A stretch of 64,000 nucleotides of DNA from Sitta carolinensis (GCA_032173965.1 JAVUNC010000005.1:43076501-43140500), one strand, 5' to 3'; shown: positions 11,801 to 22,900, counted from the first letter of the stretch. The notes: generated from the letters alone by a model not told the origin. Numbers and translations: made by a program.

Positions 11801-14800
11801 AAGACTACTTCAGGTAAACAGTTGTCAAAAAATGGTCAATAAGTAGATGTGTGTGATAAGCAATAGCTGTCCTTTTAGCTGAAGGGGATTTTAACTGACC
11901 AAATGCTATGCCATGGATAATGGATATTCTGTGCTGCATCTTTGGGAAGTTAAGGATGAAGAGAGCAAGGAAAGGCCCTTTGTATTCTTCCAGGTAGCTA
12001 GGTAAATCCATCTTAATAAATCAGTAAATCTTTTCAGTGAATAAGAGCAAATTTAGCAAAATCAGCTGAGGCAAAAGCACATTACCCCCCCCCCCCCCCA
12101 CCCGCTCACATCATATTATATAAATAAATCAGCGTACTAGCTCACCAGTAAACTTGGCATACTTTTCAGGAACAAAGTGAAAATCAATTCTAGTAACAGG
12201 CGCTTCGCAGGACTGCAAAAACATTGTTGCCTCCTTCCTTGGTTGTGACAGGGATTTTTGGCTAAAGGAAAAATAAAAAATAAATTCATCCATCCTTCCC
12301 TGTCTTGAGCATATGCATTTGAAATCATCAGAAACATTATATTCTGCTTTTGATTTTCAAGAACTCTTAATGTTCATATTTTCACTACTAATATAAAACT
12401 TGATTAAAAATATCTACTGTAGGGATGATATACAGTCAGAACCAACATTCATGAGTAGTAGAAAAGTGTCAGGAAAAAAAAATAGGGATTGTTTAAGTTT
12501 GCCCCTTTCATCTCTGGTAGGATGATATGCCTATAAAACTGGCTTGGAAGCATTCATATTTGTATATATACAGCAATATTTGTTCTAGAATTGCTACCCC
12601 AAAACGCACAGATTAAAAATAAATAAAGCATTTGGTTTGAATTGTACATAAAATTTTAAATCCCCACTTGTACATAGTTTTTGTATTAGTGACTATTTAG
12701 AAGAATTACTGTTTGTTGCATGGCAGATTAAAACCCCCTATTTTGTTTACATGCTGGAAAGCCAAGTTTTCTGAGTCTGCTCCTTCTTTTCTCTTTCTCC
12801 ATTTCACATCTTTCTCCTGCTCCATTCTGATTCTTATAAAGTAAATCTCTTCAGGCAGACCAAACCTGTATTAAATATCACAGTACCAAAGAAGCTAAAA
12901 AGTAGCTTTAAGTAGTTTCATGCACTACATATGGCACAGAGTCACAAAAGTAATTTAATTTAGTCACCTTTTCTTACCCTTAAAGCTATTTCTTTTCTCT
13001 CCTGTGACTGCATGGAAGTCTCGTACAGACAGAGGAGAAAAAGAGCAACTAACATTGTTGAAAGAAACAGAGAAATACAAACATGCTCCACCGAGCCCAT
13101 AGCAGTTTCAGATGCTCTCAAGCCAGAAAATAAAAGGTAACCGTGAACCAGAGCCCTCTTATGAGGTGCCAGTACTGTCACTTAAAGATTGATTTGTAGT
13201 TTTTAAGTTTGAATTTCATTACTCCTGTAAGTTTATCAGATATTTAGTGCTGTTTTTAAGAGATATTAAGTTCTCATGGAAAAAAATTAACAGAACTCTG
13301 TTTAGGAAAGATCCTGCTGATATACCACCTCTTTAATTTTTATGCAACCTTTTTCATAAAAATATCTGAAGTTTTAAGTAACAAACATTTATTACATTCT
13401 TCTGTTCTTGTTTCTCATTCACCACATAAATCGTGGTCTTCCTCCCTCTGCCTTTATAGCAGCCAGCTGTGGTTTTAGAAACAAATTACTATGACTTCAA
13501 GTGACGAATAAACAGCAGAAGCAAAGGAAGTCTTGAGATACTATCCACATAAAAATCCCATTAATAATGTAACATAGGAAAAATGAAATACAGCAAAGCC
13601 GTAAAAAAGCAGCTTTGTATCTAGACAAGATGTTCTCCTTTTCTCCAAGATGCATTAATGAACTTCAAAGAAATAGCCTTAATTTGAACACTATGATATC
13701 AGAAGAACCTATTTTTTGAGCAAAAGCTCTGTACCTACATATACAGAATTATTTTAGTAAAAAAAATAGATCTGTAGTAATTTTTTATTGTTCTTCTGAA
13801 CAGAGTGAAGTCAGTGCCATTCTGAAAAAGTAATGGAGGTTTTTTGCAAGCTCTCACGTCATAGGTAGCTGAACTGTCAACTAAATTTCAAGGGGCACAA
13901 AGCTATTCTCTCCCCTCTTCTCATCATCCAACGAAAAAACTTAGTGGGGATTTCACAACTGTCACTGGAGGCTGGATCTGAGGCTATCAGAACTTCACAG
14001 ACAAAAACAGGAACAAGAATGACCTTCAAAACATAAATTTCTGAGAATGCTTAAGAAAGCCCGTGTTTGTTCCTCAGACCTCATTTTAAATCTGTGCTGC
14101 TGCCAGTGATTAAAACCACCTTTTTTTTTTTCATAAACTGAATAAATTAAATTCAAAAGCACCCAGGGATTACAAACAGATGAAATCATACTGACCAATA
14201 TCTCACTTAACAAAGTAGATTATTTTTTCTCAGATGAATTTACTTAATTACTAAATACAGAACTTATTTTTTAAGATAACTATTAATTATCTTATCCCCT
14301 GATGCTTAAGAATGATAAGCAATGACTGTTACAAAATCCTTCAGGATTTGTAATCCTTCCTCGGTCCCTATTTTTATTTATTTTTTTAAAAGAAACATTG
14401 CATTTCAGACCGTGGACTGCGACCCAAGGCAGGGTCTCAGGAGCTTTCTCCGTGCAGGGGAGCTGCTCTGCTCTCGCAGCCAGACGGTCTAGCCTAATAC
14501 ATATTCATTTACCCCTCCGATAACAAAGGCTCCCTCCCCCCTCCTGCCCCGATTTTTAAAGATATTTTCTTTTATTATTATATAGGTTTGGGTTTCTTTC
14601 CTGAAATCTTTAAAAAGACACCCCTGCATCCTTCTCCCGTCAATTCTCCCTCCCAGATACTCCCATGCAACTTGCAGAGAACCCCGACCTGCAGCCTAGG
14701 GCTGGGGTGAGACTATTACGGCTACTTTTGCTTTGTTTCCTTTTTTTTTTTTTTTTTTCCCTTGTGTGTATGTCTCTTTCTAAAGTCGGCTCGGGGCCGC

Positions 14801-14880
14801 CGGGGCAGCGGCGAAAGGTGACTGGTTACCGAGCAGCACCCCGGCGCAATCAACCATCTCTACGCTGAAAAACAGCTTCG
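8821..14880. other. Intergenic DNA upstream of SOCS2, no gene seen
   Basis: AT-rich sequence with no recognised gene or repeat family. The longest open frame is 139 codons (9041-9460, plus), with no similarity I recognise. Simple runs include 15 C at 12085-12099. The sequence changes abruptly to GC-rich at about 14,940. Confidence 0.6.
12085..12099. repeat. Poly-C homopolymer run (15 C)
   Basis: An uninterrupted run of 15 C, then A and CCC, in otherwise AT-rich DNA. It is probably length-variable and prone to sequencing error. Confidence 0.9.
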
Positions 14881-14930
14881 TGGTTATTAAAAAAAAAAAT
14901 AAAAATAATACTAATTAAAAAAAAATGGGG
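14881..14930. repeat. A-rich tract at the CpG-island edge
   Basis: Runs of A with interspersed T (about 14,889-14,923) lie directly against a G-rich tract at 14,926 onward. Such a tract could act as a nucleosome-poor border of the SOCS2 CpG island. It is a simple low-complexity region. Confidence 0.6.
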
Positions 14931-15010
14931 GGAGGGGGAGGAAATCGGCGCGCGCATCGGCGGGCAATGGCTGTTTGTAGCAACGAGGTATTTAGCGCCG
15001 GAGGGTGAAG

Positions 15011-15032
15011 GGGGGTGGGGACCAGGGTGGGG
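15011..15032 (+). promoter_or_regulatory. G-quadruplex-type motif
   Basis: Four G-runs of at least three (GGGGG, GGGG, GGG, GGGG) are separated by loops of 1, 4 and 1 bases, which satisfies the usual G4 pattern. It lies about 440 bases upstream of the STAT5 pair, within the CpG island. Whether it folds in cells is unknown. Confidence 0.55.
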
Positions 15033-15458
15033 TGTCCCAGGAGCTTCGGCCGCCGCAAGTCCCTGGCAGCGAGCTCCTGGCAGCGGCCCCTGACGCGCTC
15101 CCGGCCCTGCGGGCGGGCCCCGCCGCCGCGCTCAGGTGCCCGCGGCTGCTGGCGCCGGGCGGCCCGGGCGCCCCTCGCCCCTCCGGCCCCGGGACGCGCG
15201 GCTGCGCTCCCGCGCTCGCCCCGTTCCCGCAGGGGTCCCGCCGTCAGGGCCGGCCCGCACGGCCCCGCCGGCCCGGCCCCTCCGCAGCCCCGGGCACTGA
15301 CCTGCGCGTCGCCCGCGGCTCCGCGGGCGGAGGAGGAGGAGGCGGGGGGACCGCGGGGCAGCGTTCGGCGGCCGCTGCCCCGGCGTGACAGGGGCGGCGG
15401 CTCGGTGCGTCGGCCCCGGCTGGCCGCGATCGCGGCGGAGGCGCCGGAGCGGGTCCTG

Positions 15459-15466
15459 TCACATGA
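15459..15466. promoter_or_regulatory. E-box / M-box (TCACATGA)
   Basis: TCACATGA is the reverse complement of TCATGTGA, the extended E-box bound by MITF/TFE and USF-type factors. It lies five bases upstream of the tandem STAT5 sites, so it may be part of the same regulatory cluster. Assigned by motif only. Confidence 0.4.
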
Positions 15467-15471
15467 TGCGG

Positions 15472-15491
15472 TTCCTGGAAAGTTCCTGGAA
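15472..15491. promoter_or_regulatory. SOCS2: Tandem STAT5 (GAS) sites of the SOCS2 promoter
   Basis: Two identical perfect palindromes TTCCTGGAA occur at 15472-15480 and 15483-15491, separated by two bases, so their starts are 11 bp apart (about one helical turn). This spacing suits cooperative binding by STAT5 tetramers. STAT5 induces SOCS2 after growth hormone and related cytokines, and STAT5 elements are described in mammalian SOCS2 promoters. Here the pair lies about 310 bases before the proposed first-exon donor and about 2 kb before the start codon. The motif and its repetition are read directly; function is inferred from family knowledge. Confidence 0.85.
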
Positions 15492-15793
15492 AGCAGCCTT
15501 TGTATGTAACCATCCCGGGAGGGGGGAGCGGCGGGGGCAGGATGCCCTCGCCTCGCAATCAAAGGCGAGCAGACCGCCCGCGCCGGGGAGAGGGGGGGGA
15601 GCGGAGGGTGTTGTTTCCCCAGGAGCACCATCTTCCTCCGGCAGCCTCTGTCCGCCCCAGCACAGCCTCGACGCTTCTCCCCGGCGGCGGGTGCTGCGTC
15701 TCCCCGGCTCCCCGACGCCGCCGGAGCCAGAACAACCTGACCGCCCCACCTCCAGGCGGCGGCAGCGGCGGCTCCCCGGCCCCGTCCCGCCGA

Positions 15794-15805
15794 GCCCGGG
15801 TGAGT
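15794..15805 (+). other. SOCS2: Probable splice donor of SOCS2 noncoding exon 1
   Basis: The sequence CCCGG followed by GTGAGT places a good donor after 15,799. It lies downstream of the STAT5 pair and pairs naturally with the acceptor at about 17,314, giving a roughly 1.5 kb intron in the 5' UTR. SOCS2 in mammals has noncoding 5' exon sequence. No transcript data support this donor, and other GT sites in the island are possible. Confidence 0.45.
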
Positions 15806-17294
15806 CCCCTTGTCGTCGCCCCCCTCCGCCCGATGCCCTGCCGCGCTTCGAGAGCCGGCAGCCCGCCGCCCCGCTCCCGGTACGGCGCTGCCGACCGCCG
15901 GGATAGACGCTCCCCCGCAGCCGACGGCAGGCTGCTCCGGCGCTCCTCGCCTCGGCCGGGGGACGCCCGACTGCAGCCGGCCGCCACCGCCTCGCAAGCC
16001 TTCCGTCCCCACCGAACCCCCGTGGCTGCGGCGCTTCGCGGCTAGGCGCTCCCGGAGCCTCCCTTCACAAGGGGTCGCGCCCGGACACCGCTGGCAGGGC
16101 TGCTCCCACCTGCGCTCGTCGGCCCCGCGCCCGCAGCCTCTCCGGTGACAGGCGCACCTGCGCCCGGTCACCGAGCCGGCGGCGGGAGCTTCTGCTCGGG
16201 GAAAGGAGGGGATGGGCTTTAACGAGGGGTTCCCGAGTGTGTGCTTACATATGTTGTGATAGAAACCTGTCAGAACACCCTACAGTTTAATTGTCAGTTG
16301 CCACTACAGTTTAATTTGGAAAAGTTTCTGAGCTCCTCCGCGGAATTGGTTAGGGGAGGAACCACCTCAGCATAACACCTTACCTGGCGGCTGCTGCGCA
16401 CCCGCAGGCAGAGACTGCCCGGTTCGCAAGCACCGGCGGGGGCTCCCGGTCTTCCCCCTGAGCCCCGTCCCTCCAATCCGGCCAAGCCCGCTAGACTCCC
16501 CCCTGGCTTTGTGTCGCTCCTGATGTGGTCTTGGGTGTACCCAAGAGAGAAGAGGCTCTTTTTGTCCCTCCCGTTAGCTTCAGCCAAGAGGAAAGAATTT
16601 TTTTTTCTAATATCAGCATTTAATGGAGCGGGAAAAGCATATTTCCTGCTCCGCGCTAATTATAGCGCGTCCTCCACCGCGCTGCCCTTTCCGTTCCCAA
16701 GCGGACAGCGAGCCCCCAGAGCCGGCGCTGCCGGCGCACCCACCCCGCAGCTCCTCGGGTACGCCGCTGCCCGACAGGAGGTCTCCCACCCCAGGAGCAT
16801 GGCCCACGCCAGGCTCCCGTTCCTAGAGGTACGACTTGGCGGATGACCTTACTGGAAGGCGTCTGTGTGTACCGTCCGTAGGCACCGCAGCGTGAAACCC
16901 GGGCAGCGCCGGGGCTGGGACCTCTGACCTGCTCTGCTGGTTACCCCTCCTCTCTCATACCTTTACGTTCTCGGCTGTCCCCACGACCTCCTCTCTCCCC
17001 AAAAGTCGCGGAACTGCCGGCCAGGCTCGCCTGCCCCAGCCGAGGGAGCGGGGCATCAGCGGGTTCGCCTTTGCGATAAAGCGAGACCACCTTCTCGGGC
17101 CGCCGCCTCCGCCGAGTCCCTGGCAGAGAGGAGCCGAGGACAGGCTGGACGGCGGGCGGGGAGGTGTCCCTCCCCGCTCCGCCGGGAGGTGATCTCTCGC
17201 CTCGGGTCCCTCCTCTGGATGCTGGGAAGTTCCGAAGCGGGATCGCCAGAAACACGCTCTGCGTCGGGAGCGCCTCTCGCGGGGCTCGCCGCTA

Positions 17295-17314
17295 ACCACG
17301 CTCTCCGCTCGCAG
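17295..17314 (+). other. SOCS2: Probable splice acceptor before the SOCS2 start-codon exon
   Basis: A pyrimidine-rich stretch (CTCTCCGCTCGCAG) ends in AG at 17313-17314, 135 bases before the SOCS2 start codon. A plausible branch-like sequence, GCTAAC, lies at 17291-17296. If used, it joins the noncoding first exon to the exon that begins translation. Confidence 0.45.
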
Positions 17315-17341
17315 GCGGCGCCCGGGCTGGGGGCCGGGACC

Positions 17342-17362
17342 ATGCGCCCAGCGCGGCGCTGA
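17342..17362 (+). CDS. Six-codon upstream ORF in the SOCS2 5' leader
   Basis: ATG 17342 opens MRPARR and stops at TGA 17360-17362, 87 bases before the SOCS2 start. Its context is ACCATGC, with the favoured A at -3. The main start is CCCATGA, with C at -3 and A at +4, which is a weaker context. If this leader is transcribed, the uORF should be translated and may restrain SOCS2 synthesis, with reinitiation possible because the peptide is short and the spacing moderate. It is inside any transcript that uses the 17,314 acceptor or an upstream start. The peptide itself probably has no function. Confidence 0.45.
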   Translation: MRPARR

Positions 17363-17449
17363 ACCCCGCGGCGGCGAAGCGGAGCTCTTCTCTCCTGCCG
17401 GCAGCTCCCGACCTGCGTGCGAGCGGGGCCGCGCCCGCCGCCGCCGCCC

Positions 17450-17594
17450 ATGACCCTGCGCTCCGCCGAGTCCCTGGAGAGCGCGGAGAGCTCCGGGGAG
17501 CGCTGGGGACACCCCGGGGCGGCGGCGCCCGTTGCCGAGGAGTGCCGTGAGGCGGAGCAGCTGTCCGCGGCTATGGAGGAGCTGCGGCGGGCAG
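17450..17594 (+). CDS. SOCS2: SOCS2, first coding exon (residues 1-48 plus one base)
   Basis: Encodes the N-terminal segment of suppressor of cytokine signalling 2. The start is chosen because MTLR matches the SOCS2 N-terminus and the exon length fits: 145 bases leave phase 1 at the donor CAG|GTAAGC (17595). Residues 1-35 are a low-conservation, acidic and Ala-rich leader. The end (AAMEELRRA) corresponds to the helical extended SH2 subdomain preceding the SH2 core. Codons are very GC-rich because the exon sits in the CpG island. Its last G joins the next exon at 18518 to make Gly49, giving the conserved GWYWG junction. The leader is two residues longer up to that point than in human. A 923-base intron follows. 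Confidence 0.93.
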
Positions 17595-18517
17595 GTAAGC
17601 CCGGGCGGCCGGGAAGGGGAAAGCGCCCGGGGCGGCGGCGCTGTCCGGGGGGAGGCAGAGCGGCGCGGTGGGGATCGCCACCGGGCCGAGAGGGGAACCG
17701 GGCGGCGGCGCGACGCCTGGCCATCGCCGCCCGGCGCTGCGAGGTCGAGCTCCCGCGGCGGCGAAGAGCGGCGGCGACTTCGACCTTCCGCGGACTGCGG
17801 CGGCCGAAGCGAAAGCGCCGGCAGCGCCGCGCCCCGGCGGCAGCCCAGGATCTGCGGCCGGGCGAGGGCCGGGCGCTGCCGCTGGCCGGGCCGGCCGCCG
17901 CATCCCCTCGGCCCCGCGTACCTGCGCTCTCCTCGCCGGCGTGGCGGCGGCTCGCCCGGCCCCGCAGGACGCGGGGCTTGGTTGCGGGCGGAGGGAAGGG
18001 CTTTTTGTCTTTATCGCAGCCGCGCCAGGACCGCAGTTACCTCGCCGAAGTTGTTTTCTTATCCCTATGCTTTCGATCGCTACACAAAGCTCATTTCAAC
18101 AGCAGCCTACTCAGAGTTACCCAGAGCGGGCGTTCTGCGGGCTGCCAGCCTGTGCCTTGCGGACGCAGCGCTGGCCCCGGCGGGAGAACAGCGGGAAGCC
18201 GCGGGACGCGTCCCTGCTGCTCCAGGGGCGGCCCGCCGGGTCGGTGGCTCGGGTGTCTGCCCCGCAGGACACTGCAGGAAAGTTTGTGCGTGTGTATGCA
18301 TAGATATGAAAATAAAAAGTGACCTGGAAGGCTCTGTCAAAACGGGGTGCATTGTAAAACAAATGAATTTAAATAGCAAATAAAAATTTATTGTGCCTGC
18401 AGGTCTTTAACTTTCAAATAACAAAAGAAATGGGTGACTAGAAGTATATCAGCCAGAGAGCAGCTTTTAAAGCAAACAGGAATAAACAAATGCCTTCTTT
18501 CTCTCGTCTTTTAACAG

Positions 18518-18966
18518 GATGGTACTGGGGCAACATGACTGTTGCTGAAGCCAAAGAAAGGTTACAGGATGCCCCCGAAGGGACCTTTTTGGTTAGGGAT
18601 AGTTCGCATTCAGAGTATCTACTGACTATATCAGTAAAAACATCAGCAGGACCGACCAATCTACGTATAGAATATCAAGATGGCAAGTTTAGACTGGACT
18701 CTATCACTTGTGTCAGATCTAGACTTAAACAGTTCAACAGCGTTGTGCATTTGATTGAATACTATGTTCTTATGTGCAAGGATAGAACTGAAACACCTTC
18801 AAATGGAACAGTTCACCTTTACTTGAACAAACCCCTCTATACGTCTGCTCCATCTCTGCAACACCGCTGCAGAATAGCTATAAACAAGAGCACAAATCAG
18901 ATCTGGGAGCTGCCATTACCAACAAGACTAAAAGAGTACTTGAGAGAGTATCAATACCAGGTATAA
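18518..18966 (+). CDS. SOCS2: SOCS2, second coding exon (SH2 domain and SOCS box)
   Basis: Completes a 197-residue SOCS2; human has 198. SOCS2 is the substrate-recognition subunit of an Elongin B/C-Cullin5 ubiquitin ligase that binds phosphotyrosine sites, notably on the growth hormone receptor, in the cytoplasm. The exon begins after a pyrimidine tract and ACAG at 18514-18517. The SH2 core starts at W50-Y-W-G and contains the phosphotyrosine-binding arginine R75 in GTFLVRDSS. The segment SVKTSAGPTNLRIEYQDG is essentially identical to mammals. The C-terminal SOCS box has a BC-box (SLQHRCRIAI, with the key Leu and Cys) and a Cul5 box (LPLP). It ends in YQV at TAA 18964-18966. The linker before NGTVHLYL is about three residues shorter than in human. 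The gene looks fully functional. Confidence 0.97.
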
Positions 18967-19238
18967 ATATATTTTCTAAATGCCTCTAACACAGAGTAAC
19001 TTTTGAATGCAATTCTTAAAATCAGCCAAAGAACTGAGTAACCAGTTGTACAACTCAGCATGGAATTCACTATCAAAACAGTGGCAGTTCTGGGGGAAAG
19101 GTTTTTATTTCAGATGCTACAAAGGCAGACTTTATGTAAAATAATCCCAGTTTGCATCCTTGGGGGTTGGACAAGGTGTCATGCTATTCTTGCAAGAAGA
19201 CAGAAGCCAGGAATCTGTCCAGATTGTGTTGCTTTGTC

Positions 19239-19244
19239 AATAAA
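19239..19244 (+). terminator. SOCS2: Candidate proximal SOCS2 poly(A) signal
   Basis: Canonical AATAAA in GTCAATAAAATG, 273 bases past the stop codon. Confidence 0.45.
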
Positions 19245-19934
19245 ATGCTGCACTAACTATCAAATGCTTACTGAAGCAGTGGGACCGGGAGAGACTTCAT
19301 AAGTGGTCAGAGACATATGAGAGTTTACAAGTATCTCAATTGTCTGATTCCAAGATTAATTTGGTGCTGGTGTTCATATAATCCTAAAAGCTTAACTAGA
19401 TCACACGGTGATAATCTTACTAAAGTTATGCAACTAATCAAATCCAGTCAGAAAAATGATCATGTATTCAGTTTTTATTGAACTACTCTCCTGCTTTTCT
19501 GCAAGCAAAGGAGTACTGTAAGTAATCAGTCTAGAACATTGTTTTTCAAAGTTCTCTGAAAGCTGACCTTAAGAAGAAATGCCACATCTTTCACAGGAAC
19601 CCAGTATATTGCTGATTATACCAGATTGGTATCCTAGAATCCTTAACTTGTTAACATCTTCACAGACGTGATGTATTAAGCCTCTTTTGGTTGAGGCTTT
19701 AGAACTATATGCTTCTGACTTGCAGTTCCAATGTCAAAACATGGATATCAGCAGTTACGTGTGTCTTCTACAGTGTAGAATGTTTTCTTCAGCCTGTTTC
19801 CCAAAATATGGGGAAATATGATGTGGATTTTTTTAAGGGGGTTGGTTTTCTTTTTTTCCTCTTTTTTATTTTCTTTTTCTTTCTTTTTATTTTTTAATTT
19901 CCAGTTCACCATTGTAGCTATCAGATGATTACTC

Positions 19935-19940
19935 AATAAA
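19935..19940 (+). terminator. SOCS2: Candidate distal SOCS2 poly(A) signal
   Basis: Canonical AATAAA in CTCAATAAAGTAA, 969 bases past the stop codon, after a T-rich tract. Confidence 0.45.
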
Positions 19941-22900
19941 GTAAATCAAAGTGCACAACAATCTCCCAATCTCTGTATGTATGGATTTACTATTATTCAG
20001 GAAAGGGTCATCTTATATAGGAACTTACATAATTTCCAAGATAATACTCAGATAAATGCACATGTATCAGTGAGGATGAATACCCCTGCTTTGCCTTTGT
20101 GGTGCTGCTCAAAAGTATAGCTGGATTACATTCAGATTAGTGGCTTAGAGGCTGCCTGCTGAATTCCTGTAGTTGCGTATTAGCATAGGACATTGCTTTT
20201 TCTGTTACAGTAGTCTTCCAAACAGGAAGAGGGGACTAAGACCCTCAATACCCATTCTTCAGCCCAAATGCAAAGTATTTAATAGAAGAAATACACAGGT
20301 CAAGAATAATAGGAGAGCAGTAAAGAGAGAAACAAGGACATAGACTCATCCTTAGTCAACAAGTAATAGTTTTCATTCTTTCCCTAGCTTATTTGTTAAT
20401 TAAAAAAAAAAAGACCTGTGCTTGAACAAGGAGGGCTGTCAAGACTTGCTGTAATCTAGCTTGGCCCAGGCTGAAATAGAAACAACATAAAATAATCTTG
20501 TTTTCCTTGTGACTTAACTGCTCTGTTGTACTCTCAGGATGTTCTGTCCCTTCTCATAAATTCGGGGGCGCCAACCAGCTTATTATAACCTCCCAGTGTT
20601 ACACACTCAGTTTCGTCTGTAACATGCTGGCAGAAATGAGTAGCAGAGCCATTGAGAAATAGAAGGCACCAAGAACATGAGGCAGAGTGGATCATTCCTT
20701 GGAATGACATATACTTGATATGTTCTCGTTCTTTCTCAAGAAACGTTGCATTTGTCCTCCTCCATGGCTTAAATTTTCTGTCCCCATTTTCAACTCAAGT
20801 TTTAGTGTAGAAATGTGAGTTTTCTTCTGAAAAACAAACAAAAATATTTTGTTATGTAAAATTTTCCCCATGTCTTGCCAACATGTATTTGGAAGTTTTT
20901 CACATTATATGGTGAACAGCCTTTTTTTCCCATGCCCAAAGAGCTCTTGTATTCTAGGTATGTGTCATAATCACACGGTTCTTGTCATCCGTCTTGCTAA
21001 GATCTGCCACCCTCAGGCTGAGGAGCTTTTCCTCCGAGCAGAGCCTGTCAAAAAACTGTGTTCCTGGGAATGGTTTTCATTCTGATGAATCTTTTCTCAC
21101 AGTTCTTGTTTAGCTCTACCCTGTGGTGAGAGAACTGTTATATGGAATAACTTCCACCGCAGTCACAAACACTCTCATTTGCTGCTGTGTTAACATTCTG
21201 CTACTGTGCCTTTTCAGCCAGGGTGATACGCTTGGGGTCTCAATGGTAAACACGTTGTACTAACTACCTTAAAAATAAATCTCTGGGGGTTTAAAATCAT
21301 GAATACCAGTGCTGGAGCAAGCAGACTGAGAAGATAGGAGCTTTGTGGTTCAATGAGACTGCTATGTTGAAAATATAAGAAATTATTTATGGCTTGCTAT
21401 GTAAGCAGTCACAGGCCAAGTGTACCCCACAGCAGAGTCAAGCTCTGAGGAACAACAAGGGGAAGATGCAGGGAACCTTGCTGGTTTTTTAATAACAGTT
21501 CTCCAAAGCATAAGGGCAAATGGCAGGCTGAGGACAAGGAGAGCTGGCAAAGAGAAAGGTGGTGATTCTTGTAACTAATCAAGATTATTTACTGTCATGT
21601 GGAATCAAGTCACCAAACATTGAGCATATTGACCTAGACTTTGTACCATTTGAATTAGTTCCTGTGAGGAAAAGTAGGCTCTGTAACTACAGTGTGCTCG
21701 AAGCTGTGAACAATATTTTAAACAGACTGGAGGGGGAACTAGTCCTCTTTGTATGAAAGCACAGTTCTTGCCCTCATTAGGATGCCAGTGCTAGGGTTGA
21801 TGCATTGCACTAGTTTAGTAAAACTAAACCACAGTATAGCTTGCAGAAAGCTTGGCTTCTTTCTAATGCAGCACAGAGGAATGACTTGTTCTGGTACAAA
21901 AAATCTGATGATAGAGTGTGATTAGATTTCAGCAGTACTAAGATCTTGCATGTAGACTTTGTGAATTTTCAGACATGAAAGCTTTCAGACATATTGTTCA
22001 AACATTAAAAAAATAATTTCAGAGTCTTTTATTTTTCTTTACCTTATGGATGTTGTTTCTTGTTTGCAGCACTAGCTTTTAAATTGTAGGCCCTTCAGAT
22101 TATAAAAATTACTTCTAACTGATATATATCATCTTGAACTGCTAGTACAGAGTGTGCAGCAAAGCCAGTTTCACAGGTTCAATGCCCATGAGTCAACCAA
22201 AAATCATGATAAGGATTTTAATCCTAAGACTTTTTTTCACCCCATGTGTTAGTTTGTTTTTTCTTTTTTGAATCTTGGAGTTTGAGATTTTCCAGTCTAT
22301 ACCTGGAATGTTAGGAAACCACTTAAAGGAAAACTGAGAATCTTACAATCCTAAAAGGTGATGCTTAAAAAAACCCAACCAAAATAAACATAATTGAAAG
22401 ATGAATGATGAAAATAGAATTGGTGATAGCCTTTAGCACTAAACCTAGCAGAAGTGTAAACTAGGGCAACATTTTAGTTGTATGGGTATCTTCCTGCTGG
22501 TAGTATGTATTATCACCAGAGACAGAAAATGGTTTGAGTACAAGACGAATGGGTAGAGTGGAAATGTTACCAAGCAGCTGCACCCAGTGTGTTAGATGTA
22601 ATTTTATTTTAATCTTATCTTGTCAGAATTGTTCTAATTATATTTTATGTAACTACATTCTAGATAAGCAATATAAAATTATTTGTAAAAAGAAAAAATT
22701 GTTCACTAGAATATGGGGGGCAGAGAGGTTTTTCATATCTTACGACAAGGAATTTACTCCTATAATGAGACTAAGTCTCATCACCTTGAGAAAACAGAAT
22801 CTATATATGACAGAGAGGACAGAGTTCTGTAGTTGTGTGAATTTCTGCACCTTAGCCAACTCTCATGTTTTAGCAAAATGTTCCTGCAGGTAAATTACCT

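Larger units (their letters stand above)
14940..18260. promoter_or_regulatory. SOCS2: SOCS2 CpG island and promoter region
   Basis: About 3.3 kb of GC-rich, CpG-dense DNA spans the presumed SOCS2 transcription start, the noncoding first exon, the first coding exon and most of the following intron. Its left edge is a sharp switch from A-runs to G-runs. Its right edge fades at about 18,260, before the second coding exon. Very long open frames on both strands, such as 418 codons at 14915-16171 minus, are artefacts of the low stop-codon frequency and show no protein family. SOCS2 in other vertebrates is also driven from a CpG island. No TATA box is evident, so the start is probably dispersed. Confidence 0.85.
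18967..19940 (+). other. SOCS2: SOCS2 3' UTR (probable extent)
   Basis: AT-rich sequence after the stop with two canonical AATAAA signals, at 19239-19244 and 19935-19940. The first would give a 3' UTR of about 290 bases and the second about 990. A T-rich stretch (about 19,828-19,900) precedes the second. A TTCTCTGAA (19552-19560) fits the loose GAS pattern. An 80-codon frame at 19060-19302 is not conserved coding sequence as far as I can tell. Which signal is used cannot be read from DNA alone. Confidence 0.6.

Noticed and set aside
14915..16171. 418-codon open frame on the minus strand in the SOCS2 CpG island
   Set aside because: It lies in stop-poor GC-rich DNA, is made of Arg/Pro/Ala/Gly, has no domain, and overlaps the promoter with other equally open frames on both strands.
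17056..17724. 222-codon minus-strand frame over the SOCS2 start exon
   Set aside because: Antisense shadow of GC-rich coding and island sequence, with no recognisable family.
18490..18517. In-frame ATG just upstream of the SOCS2 SH2 exon, suggesting an alternative start
   Set aside because: These bases are the polypyrimidine tract and acceptor of the intron (ending ACAG). The upstream exon supplies the true N-terminus with a correct phase-1 junction.
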